Assembly (NCBI GenBank): GCA_020720785.1
Contig: DYOA01000016.1
Span: 1-51,695, forward strand
Direction of reading: 5' to 3'
Length of the DNA: 51,695 nucleotides
Source of the DNA: Leptospira biflexa
Lineage (GTDB): Bacteria > Spirochaetota > Leptospiria > Turneriellales > DYLW01
In this document: positions 26,633 through 33,437 of the stretch, in pieces
Layout: every line of letters starts with the position of its first letter
Numbering within the stretch: the first letter of the stretch is position 1
The notes under the pieces: generated by a model
What the model was told of the DNA's origin: nothing
The model's database searches: none
What the model saw: only the letters and a program-made list of their open reading frames with translations
Translations under genes and position numbers: made by a program

Positions 26633-28027
26633 TTAAAACTGCAATTCCTCTTCCAGTTCCAAAATCTGAACACGGATAGCTTCATCGGAATCCATGTATT
26701 CGGCAATTTTTTTCTCTGCATGGATCACGGTGGTATGGTCCGTTTTACCAAAGGCCTGGGCAATCTTCAGGAGGGACATGCTGGGGATCAGTTTTTTTGC
26801 CAGATACATGCAGATATGACGGGCCATAACAATGGTCTCCACCCTGCTGTTCCCTTTGATTTCTTCTTCCTGAACATGGAATTTTTTGGATACCAGACGC
26901 AGTATTTCATCAATGCTCACCTGGGACACTGTGTCTTCGATGGGGAGGTCACGGAGAGCGATTTTTGCCATTTGCAGGTCAATGGGATGGTTTTCCACTT
27001 CCGATGTAAAATGCAGCTTGGACAGGGCTGCCTCCAGAACCCGGATCTGGGTGGATAAATTGGTGGCGATATATTTGATTACATCCGATGGGACGGTAAT
27101 TTTCATTTCGGAGACCTTGGCCTGCAAAATGGCCTGGCGGGTTTCCAGATTGGGGGGTTTGATATCCACAATCAGGCCGGATTGGAAACGGCTCCGCAGA
27201 CGGTCCGTTAGTTTTTTCAGCTCATGGGGCGGGCGATCACTGGAAATCACCACCTGTTTTTTATTCTGATACAGATAGTTGAATGTATGGAAAATTTCTT
27301 CCTGGGTGGCTTCCGCTCTCTGGCTGATAAACTGGATATCATCAAAAAGGAACACATCCACATTTCTGTATTTTGCCTTAAAATGGGGCATGGAATTATT
27401 CTGGATGGCTTCCACCAGATCACTCTGGAAAATCTCCGCCGGAACATACATCACCTTATGGAACGGCATATCCGCAATTACCTGGTTACCAATGGCCATC
27501 AACAGGTGGGTTTTCCCCAGACCAACCCCACCGTAAAGATACATGGGGTTATGGTATTCCCCTGGTTTTTTGGAAACACCAATGGCGGCGGCCAGAGCAT
27601 GATCATTGGAAGGGCCTTTTACAAATCTGTCAAAAGTATATTTTGGATTCAATTTAATTTCTCCGGGATAAGCCGATTGGTTGATAAAAATCCCCTTATT
27701 CTGGGATTTCTCCCTGGGACGGTCCATTTTGGGCTCCTCCGGTGCGGACAGGGATATTCTGATCCCGTGACCGAACACTTCGGAACCTTTTTGCTCCATT
27801 TCCGTGAGGTATCTTTTTTCCAGGTGGTTTTTTATCTGTTCATTGGGGGCAGAAATATTCAATACCCCATTTTCCATTCCGCCAAAGGCCAGTGCGGAAA
27901 AAAAAGTATCATAAAATTTGGAGGAAATACTGATTTTTATAGAATGAAGAAAATTTTCCCAGGCGGGAAAAACATCGCCGGAATGCGACGGAACGTGGAT
28001 TTCAGTTTTTACAGCAACATTTTCCAT
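26633..28027 (-). CDS. dnaA: chromosomal replication initiator DnaA
   Basis: Replication initiator ATPase that binds DnaA boxes at oriC. From ATG it has 464 residues: domain I (~10-90, FPAWENFLHSIKISISSKFY), a linker, and AAA+ domain III starting YTFDRFVKGPSNDHALAAA. Domain III includes Walker A GGVGLGKTHLL, Walker B VFLFDDIQFI, sensor I VISSDRPPHELKKL and the SRF box RSRFQSGL. Domain IV carries the DNA-binding signature ending AFGKTDHTTVIHA. A longer TTG-initiated frame (12 extra codons) exists, but the ATG is placed as in homologues. It is not followed by dnaN or recF; instead the VKOR-DsbA gene begins 2 nt after its stop. queA is upstream on the same strand, separated by about 123 bp. Confidence 0.96.
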   Translation of the reverse strand: MENVAVKTEIHVPSHSGDVFPAWENFLHSIKISISSKFYDTFFSALAFGGMENGVLNISAPNEQIKNHLEKRYLTEMEQKGSEVFGHGIRISLSAPEEPKMDRPREKSQNKGIFINQSAYPGEIKLNPKYTFDRFVKGPSNDHALAAAIGVSKKPGEYHNPMYLYGGVGLGKTHLLMAIGNQVIADMPFHKVMYVPAEIFQSDLVEAIQNNSMPHFKAKYRNVDVFLFDDIQFISQRAEATQEEIFHTFNYLYQNKKQVVISSDRPPHELKKLTDRLRSRFQSGLIVDIKPPNLETRQAILQAKVSEMKITVPSDVIKYIATNLSTQIRVLEAALSKLHFTSEVENHPIDLQMAKIALRDLPIEDTVSQVSIDEILRLVSKKFHVQEEEIKGNSRVETIVMARHICMYLAKKLIPSMSLLKIAQAFGKTDHTTVIHAEKKIAEYMDSDEAIRVQILELEEELQF

Positions 28028-28074
28028 ATCCGGATAGACGGTTTTTTTTTCATAAAGCGACAAGTTTAATTTCT

Positions 28075-28142
28075 GTTTTCACAATCTATTTTTTTTGTCA
28101 GAAAAAATGGGTTGTTTCCAAATTACACATGATTATGTCACA
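28075..28142. promoter_or_regulatory. cluster of degenerate DnaA-box-like 9-mers upstream of dnaA
   Basis: Three 9-mers ending in CACA lie within 68 bp: GTTTTCACA (28075-28083, 8 of 9 to TTWTNCACA), AATTACACA (28121-28129, 7 of 9) and TATGTCACA (28134-28142, 7 of 9). The stretch is AT-rich with T runs. They could serve dnaA autoregulation or be a fragment of an origin; the matches are weak. Confidence 0.3.
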
Positions 28143-28150
28143 TTATGGTT

Positions 28151-29206
28151 CTACAGGATAAGCATGGCATCGCCATAGCTGAAAAACCGGTATTCCTGCT
28201 CAATCGCTTCCGCGTATGCCTGCAGGAGCAGATCTTTCTCCAGAAACGTGGCCACCAGCAGGATCAGGGAACTACCCGGAAGATGGAAATTGGTGATGAG
28301 ACCATCCACGGACTGGATTTTATCCGGCGGATACAGAAACAAACTGGTCTTCCCATGCAGGGAATGATGGTATTCCCCGCCCGTTTTTCTCCACACCGTT
28401 TCCAGAGTCCGCAGGGATGTGGTCCCCACCGCAATAATCCTGCCATTTTTTTCTCCCCGTAGCCGGTTAGCCGTGATCTCCGGAATAACATAGGCTTCTT
28501 CATGCAGTTCTTTTTTTTCAAAATTAATACTGCGGAGAGGGGCAAACGTCCCGTACCCTATGTTCAGCCGCACCATCCCCATCCCAACCCCTTTCTTTGC
28601 CAGAGTGTCCACCAGCTCATGGGAAAAATGGAAGGAGGCCGTGGGTGCAGCAGCTGCGGAACCGTCCATTTCTTTAACCGCAAAAATACTCTGGTAGCGT
28701 TCCCGGTCGATGGATTCTTCTCCACGGGCAAGATACGGCGGGATGGGCATCTCCCCCAAGATATCCAGAAGCGATCCGGAGTTTTCCGCCGGAAAAAGCG
28801 GGGTCAGGAAGATTCCCTCCGGGGTTTTGGAAACAGAAAAGGTATACTCCATCGCTTTTTCCGCATACAGAATTTCCCCGTTGGCAATCCGGCGGGCATT
28901 TTTCATCAGGACTTCCCAGGAATCCCCGGTTTTATCCAGAAAAACAGATTCCAGCCGGGCACCGCTTTTTCGTTTCAGATAGACCCGTTTTTTTTCCACA
29001 TAGGTGTTATTGGTTATGAGAAAATCCCCCGTTTCCAGAAACTCCGGAAGCTGGTGGAAAAAGGCATGCCAGATGTTGCCGGTTTTCCGGGAGATCACCA
29101 TAAGACGAGAGTTTTCCCGTTTTTCCGCCGGATATTGGGCGATTCTGTCTTCCGGAAGATGAAAGTGGAATCCTTCCAATACCGGATGAAGAATTTCCTT
29201 CCCCAT
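28151..29206 (-). CDS. queA: S-adenosylmethionine:tRNA ribosyltransferase-isomerase
   Basis: Transfers and isomerises the ribosyl part of SAM onto preQ1-modified tRNA to give epoxyqueuosine. The 351 residues show LPEDRIAQYPAEKRENSRL at the N-terminus, DFLITNNTYV (the usual DxLVxNxTxV), IPPYLAR, the family hallmark GSAAAAPTASFHFS, VRLNIGYGTFAPLR and TTSLRTLE, ending ITNFHLPGSSLILLVATF and the closing FFSYGDAMLI. One residue is inserted in the APTA motif compared with the common GSVAAPTAG. It starts 2 nt after the stop of the glycosidase-like gene and is followed, after the only real gap in this run, by dnaA. Confidence 0.95.
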   Translation of the reverse strand: MGKEILHPVLEGFHFHLPEDRIAQYPAEKRENSRLMVISRKTGNIWHAFFHQLPEFLETGDFLITNNTYVEKKRVYLKRKSGARLESVFLDKTGDSWEVLMKNARRIANGEILYAEKAMEYTFSVSKTPEGIFLTPLFPAENSGSLLDILGEMPIPPYLARGEESIDRERYQSIFAVKEMDGSAAAAPTASFHFSHELVDTLAKKGVGMGMVRLNIGYGTFAPLRSINFEKKELHEEAYVIPEITANRLRGEKNGRIIAVGTTSLRTLETVWRKTGGEYHHSLHGKTSLFLYPPDKIQSVDGLITNFHLPGSSLILLVATFLEKDLLLQAYAEAIEQEYRFFSYGDAMLIL

Positions 29207-29208
29207 AA

Positions 29209-30522
29209 TTACAAGGGTTTTCGGGACGGTTTTTCTTCCGGATTCACACGTAAAGTGGTCTTGAAATCAGGTTCGGAATAGGGGATATATTTATTGGATG
29301 CATTCCACATCATATAGCCTCTGGCCCCGGAACGGTAAGTTCCCGCAATCTGCCGGGTAATATAAGAACCGTTATAGGAACTCACCTTCATGGGAAACGC
29401 CTGTATCCAAGGTCGGATAAGGACAGAATCCGGGATGATGCTTTTCACCCGGATACAGCCTTGGTATAAAAAATATTCCGGGGAATCCGCCGGATTCTGG
29501 ATGCCGGAGAAAACATCCCCAAAATGCGAAGGATACAGCATGGGGGAAATAATATCGGCGGCCTGGGACATTATCTTCAGATCTTGTCCCGTGCTCAGAA
29601 TATCCGCCGGCTCCTGCCAGGCAACCACCCCAAATACGTCGATGGAGACTTTCACGGAATATGCTTTTGCCAAGGAATGGACTCTCTGCAGGTATTTGGT
29701 AATGACCACAGGTTTTTGATCATAGGATTGGATTTTCCGGTAAGAAACATTCCTCCAGTCTCCGTCTGTGGGATAGCGGATATAATCCAGTTGTATTTCA
29801 TCTACTCCGCTCTGGAGGACTTCATGGATAATCCGGAGATTATACTCCTGGATTTCTTCATTGGCTGGATCCATCCATGCCGGCTGGCCTTTTACGTTAT
29901 AGGAATGTCCGTTTTTGTATTTCAGTGACCACTGTGGCATTTTTTTTGCCATAAATAAATCCTGAAACTGGGAGATCCGGGCGATGGAATACAACCCACG
30001 GTCGTGCAGTTTCCGTACAAGGTTTTCCAGATTTTTGATGGGGACATGGTAATCCTGGTTTTCCTTCACCATTTTTACGTTCGATGGGTAGGTAATATAA
30101 CCGGTTATATCCTTAATATCAAAAACAATGGCGTTCAACCCATTTCTGGAAACATAGTCCAGAAAACGGGGCAGTTTTTTCTCTGAGGCAGAATATCCGG
30201 TCAGATAAATGGCACGAATATTTTTATGGTTTTTTATCTTTTTACCAGCCAAGCGGAGAATTTCACGAGAATCCGCAAACAAATCCTGCTGCGTCCAACC
30301 CGGAGCCAGAATCCGATATGCTGCGGGGATACCCCATTCCATGCTTGTCCGGTACAGAAACCGGTCATACGCGGATATTGAGGATATCTGCCGGAATGCT
30401 CCCCGAACATTCTCCATAGGATGAAAGACACCGTTGATAAAACCGGTTAGAAGCAGAGCACTGAGAATTCCATAAAATGAATACCGGGCAATGAAGCGGA
30501 ATTTATCCAGGATAGCATCCAT
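29209..30522 (-). CDS. DUF4015-type putative glycoside hydrolase, membrane-anchored
   Basis: A ~437-residue protein of the putative glycosyl hydrolase family DUF4015, common in spirochaetes. A basic N-terminus followed by one helix (YSFYGILSALLLTGF) anchors it, leaving the TIM-barrel-like domain outside the cytoplasm. Family landmarks are IRAIYLTGYSASEKKLPRF, the FDIKD and GYITYPS elements, GLYSIARIS, the acidic cluster VDEIQLDYIRYPTDGDW, SIDVFGVVAW, and a C-terminal GARGYMMWNASNKY. The acidic residues in DYIRYPTDGD are the likely active-site region. Substrate is unknown; cell-wall or surface glycan is plausible. An ATG 17 codons upstream (30573) is an alternative start; I prefer the inner one because it opens directly before a signal anchor and leaves room for a promoter. 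Confidence 0.75.
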   Translation of the reverse strand: MDAILDKFRFIARYSFYGILSALLLTGFINGVFHPMENVRGAFRQISSISAYDRFLYRTSMEWGIPAAYRILAPGWTQQDLFADSREILRLAGKKIKNHKNIRAIYLTGYSASEKKLPRFLDYVSRNGLNAIVFDIKDITGYITYPSNVKMVKENQDYHVPIKNLENLVRKLHDRGLYSIARISQFQDLFMAKKMPQWSLKYKNGHSYNVKGQPAWMDPANEEIQEYNLRIIHEVLQSGVDEIQLDYIRYPTDGDWRNVSYRKIQSYDQKPVVITKYLQRVHSLAKAYSVKVSIDVFGVVAWQEPADILSTGQDLKIMSQAADIISPMLYPSHFGDVFSGIQNPADSPEYFLYQGCIRVKSIIPDSVLIRPWIQAFPMKVSSYNGSYITRQIAGTYRSGARGYMMWNASNKYIPYSEPDFKTTLRVNPEEKPSRKPL

Positions 30523-30636
30523 CACCAAATAAAAAAACAGAAAAATCTGAAAATATCGGGAGAATACCGGCATAGGTTATAGCTATTATCGATAACCGGG
30601 CGTAAATATTTAATCAATTTCCGGCATCTATATTGG

Positions 30637-30665
30637 TTGACGGTGTCTTTCCCCATAAATATTTG
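30637..30665 (+). promoter_or_regulatory. possible promoter for the lipoprotein-coaC pair
   Basis: TTGACG (30637-30642) and TATTTG (30660-30665) are separated by 17 bp in the divergent gap. The -10 match is poor and lies only 4 bp before the ATG, which would give a transcript with essentially no leader; no Shine-Dalgarno is seen. Confidence 0.27.
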
Positions 30666-30669
30666 ATCC

Positions 30670-31746
30670 ATGATTAAGAAAAGCATTTTGCTACTCACGT
30701 TGTCTTCCTTTGTCCTGATATTCCAGTGTGATGGCAAGGATACGACCAGTGTGAAAAGCATGGAGCCCGGAATCAGTGAGGATGAACAGGTCTCCATTTT
30801 TGTATCCAGCAAGGATGAAGTATTGAAGCCCACCCGCTGGGACACCGGAGATACCACCATTTCCAATGAAGACCGCTTGGAATTATACCAGCCTCATATA
30901 AAAGACCTGAAAGGTGGCTATATTGGGGTGGGTTCCATCCAAAATTTTCTTCTGGCAGCATGGGCAAAATCGGAATGGATATGGCTCACCGATTTCACCC
31001 GCATTGTGGTGGCCACCAACAAAGTCCATATTTCCTTCTTCAAGGAAGCAGAAAATCCCGTAGCTTTCCGGGCACTCTGGGAAAAAGCAAACAGGGAGAA
31101 AGCCAGAAAAATCGTAGACAAATATTATGCAAAAGAAAAAGACTATGCGTTTATTCTTTCCTCCCTGGATGTGGCACGTCCCTTTCTTCTCAAAAGGTTT
31201 GCCCTGGAAGATAAATTAACCAAAGCCCGGAATTATACCGTCTGGCATACAGACCTGGAGCAGTACAACCACCTGAGAAATCTGGCGTTAAAAAACCGCA
31301 TTCGGGCACTGAATGGAGACATTATGGGAAAAACCACCATTCTGGAAACTGTCGCTGCCGCCAGAAAAATGGGGGTCAAAGTCCGCATCATATATTTTTC
31401 CAATGCGGAAGAGTATAATATTTTCCGTCCGTACCCAGCCCAGTTCAGAACCAATTGGAAAGATGTGCCGGTGGATGAAAAATCCCTCATCGTCCGTACC
31501 ATCTCCGTGCACCAGAAGGTATGGCCATGGGCGGATGAAAGCCATTACAGCACAAAAAGAGGCTTCCATTATTCCATCCAGTATGCGGATGATTTCACGT
31601 ACCGTCTGGCCCACAACCCGGACAAGAAATCTTTTCATGTGGTCACCATGATGCATCAGGCAAAGAAAACCAAAGAACCCGGATTCACCATCATTGAGCG
31701 GCCAGCATCCTATTCCTACGGCCCGGCGGCAAAAAAGGAAAAATAA
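30670..31746 (+). CDS. predicted lipoprotein, LIC_10091-like family
   Basis: A 358-residue exported protein. The N-terminus MIKKSILLLTLSSFVLIFQC ends in a Cys in a relaxed spirochaete-type lipobox, so it is probably a lipoprotein. The body matches, from memory, a family named after Leptospira LIC_10091: YIGVGSIQNFLLAAWAKSE, then WLTDFTRIVVATNKVHISFF, and later GVKVRIIYFSNAEEY. The strand-loop-strand pattern and the acidic residue after the second strand suggest a Rossmann-type methyltransferase-like fold, but I see no convincing SAM-binding glycine motif. A His/Trp-rich segment (SVHQKVWPWADESHYSTKRG) precedes the C-terminus. It is transcribed with coaC, which starts 6 nt after its stop. Function is unknown. 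Confidence 0.6.
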   Translation: MIKKSILLLTLSSFVLIFQCDGKDTTSVKSMEPGISEDEQVSIFVSSKDEVLKPTRWDTGDTTISNEDRLELYQPHIKDLKGGYIGVGSIQNFLLAAWAKSEWIWLTDFTRIVVATNKVHISFFKEAENPVAFRALWEKANREKARKIVDKYYAKEKDYAFILSSLDVARPFLLKRFALEDKLTKARNYTVWHTDLEQYNHLRNLALKNRIRALNGDIMGKTTILETVAAARKMGVKVRIIYFSNAEEYNIFRPYPAQFRTNWKDVPVDEKSLIVRTISVHQKVWPWADESHYSTKRGFHYSIQYADDFTYRLAHNPDKKSFHVVTMMHQAKKTKEPGFTIIERPASYSYGPAAKKEK

Positions 31747-31752
31747 AACGAT

Positions 31753-32298
31753 ATGGAGCAGGAACATAAAACCATTTTAATTGGGGTTTCTGCTTCCATT
31801 GCCATCTATAAATCCCTGGATCTGGTGCGGGAACTCAAGAAGAAACAGTACCAGGTCCGGGTGGCCATGACCAGGACGGCGGAAAGCTGGATTAATCCAC
31901 TTCTGTTTTCCGCTCTTTCTGAAAATGAAGTCTATACAGAGTCCCAAAACAACGTGGTGGCCATGCCCCACATTGAAATACGGGATAACCTGGATTTATA
32001 TCTGGTGGCTCCCGCCACTGCGGATCTCATTGCACGGGCAGCGGTTGGACGGGGCGATGATATTGTTTCCGCCACTCTGCTCTCCTATCCCGGTCCCCGG
32101 TGGATTGCCCCTTCCATGAATCCCTTTATGTATAACCATCCGGCCACGCAAAAAAACCTGGAAATCCTCCGTAGCTATGGCTATGAAATCCTTGCTCCCC
32201 AGAACGGAGAGGCCGTTTGCGGGGATAACGGGAACGGGAAAATGGCCCGGATTGAGGACATCATCACCCGTATTGACGGATTTTTTAGTATTCCTTAA
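31753..32298 (+). CDS. coaC: phosphopantothenoylcysteine decarboxylase, stand-alone CoaC
   Basis: FMN flavoprotein decarboxylating 4'-phosphopantothenoylcysteine to 4'-phosphopantetheine in coenzyme A synthesis. The 181 residues correspond to the CoaC half of the usual CoaBC/Dfp fusion: GVSASIAIYKSLDLVREL (FMN site), the catalytic His in AMPHIEI, APATADLIARAAVGRGDDI, the substrate Asn in APSMNPFMY and the active-site-flap Cys in AVCGDNGNGKM. There is no CoaB synthetase domain afterwards; the stop comes at once and a convergent gene begins. A related HFCD flavoprotein such as UbiX is less likely because the PSMN and Cys flap motifs are those of CoaC. CoaB should be encoded elsewhere. Confidence 0.85.
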   Translation: MEQEHKTILIGVSASIAIYKSLDLVRELKKKQYQVRVAMTRTAESWINPLLFSALSENEVYTESQNNVVAMPHIEIRDNLDLYLVAPATADLIARAAVGRGDDIVSATLLSYPGPRWIAPSMNPFMYNHPATQKNLEILRSYGYEILAPQNGEAVCGDNGNGKMARIEDIITRIDGFFSIP

Positions 32299-33437
32299 AA
32301 TCCGAATATTGTATCCAGCTTTTTCCATTTTTCCGGCAGCCGCTGGATTCCATTCCAGAACAGATAGGCGGACGCGAAAGAAAGCCCCAGAGTAATGACA
32401 AAGGAAAACGTAAACGCATAAACCCCCAGGGACTTCAATGCCCATTCCGTGATCCGCAGGTAGAGAGTGTGGAATAAATACACATGGAATGTCAATCCGC
32501 CCCAGAAAGAAACGGCTTTTGCATTTCTCAGAAAGTAATTATTTTTAAACCTTTCCTGCCAGGCGGCGTCTTCCGGGAAAAAACGGAAAAAGACAATCCA
32601 CACGGTCAGGGAATAAAAAACCACGGTCATTCTCTGGAAATGGTTAAAAAAATCGGGTTTTATTTTCTGGGAATAATAATAAAAATATTCCCCCAGAAGA
32701 ATGCCCAGAGATAACAAATACAGCAGAAAAAACCAGGTACCGCTTTTACTTTTTATCCAGGTAACAATGGCAGGTTTATAACGGGAAAAAACCATGCCGG
32801 TATAAAAATAAAACATCCAGTTGATGAATACGGTGGAAGGGAACACATATTTTTTAATCCCCATGGATAACAAAATCTGGTGGGACGGGGAACATAAAAT
32901 CAGATGCAGAATTCCCAGAAGTACCCACAGGGAAATGGTACGGAAGCGGGCAAAAAGCGGGAACAGCACATACATCTGAAAAATAATGATCAGAAAATAA
33001 AAGTGATAATCTGCCCCCCGGATAAAGGCAAAATGGGAACCCAGTTTCCACACCCCTTCCCAGCCATCCGCCTTATACCGGGCAAAAAGCGGGGACACAT
33101 AAATGGTGAACAACGCCAGCATGGTCCAGAAAAAGTATGGAATAAAAACCCGGAACATTCTTTTCTTATAGAACTCCCGGATGGAGGCAATGGAATCCAT
33201 CGAGCCGGGAGCAGAGTAGCGTTCAGAGAGGGCAAAGCCGGAAAGAATCAGAAAAACCGGCACACAGAAACGGGCAATCTGCGACAAAATCACCGCCGTC
33301 AGTTCCTCTCCGAATTTCCATTGGAAAATATCCGGAAGATGAACCATCAGCCCGTTTTCATGCACAGAAGAGGCGTGGATGAGCACCACAACAGAAATGG
33401 CCAGAATCCTAATGAGGGAGCTGAGAGTAATCCACAT
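32295..33437 (-). CDS. acyltransferase-3 family membrane O-acyltransferase
   Basis: A ~380-residue integral membrane protein of the acyltransferase-3/OafA-like family, which O-acylates sugars or lipids using acyl-CoA. About ten helices are predicted. The N-terminal catalytic pattern is present: SSLIRILAISVVVLIHASSV contains the conserved R and H residues, and FCVPVFLILSGFAL is the usual P-x-F-x-x-SGF-x-L stretch. A later cluster, KKRMFRVFIPYFFW, is the R-x-x-R-(I/L)-x-P-Y motif. ATG follows GGAG. The start lies 29 nt inside the preceding flavoenzyme gene, so it is the third gene of the lipB operon, and its stop interlocks with that of coaC. The acceptor is unknown. Confidence 0.85.
   Translation of the reverse strand: MWITLSSLIRILAISVVVLIHASSVHENGLMVHLPDIFQWKFGEELTAVILSQIARFCVPVFLILSGFALSERYSAPGSMDSIASIREFYKKRMFRVFIPYFFWTMLALFTIYVSPLFARYKADGWEGVWKLGSHFAFIRGADYHFYFLIIIFQMYVLFPLFARFRTISLWVLLGILHLILCSPSHQILLSMGIKKYVFPSTVFINWMFYFYTGMVFSRYKPAIVTWIKSKSGTWFFLLYLLSLGILLGEYFYYYSQKIKPDFFNHFQRMTVVFYSLTVWIVFFRFFPEDAAWQERFKNNYFLRNAKAVSFWGGLTFHVYLFHTLYLRITEWALKSLGVYAFTFSFVITLGLSFASAYLFWNGIQRLPEKWKKLDTIFGF

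Noticed and set aside
30575..30597. GGTTAT ... ATAACC inverted repeat with a central TATCGATA palindrome in the divergent gap
   Set aside because: Arms of only 6 bp with unequal flanks; may be an operator, but too weak to list as a feature.
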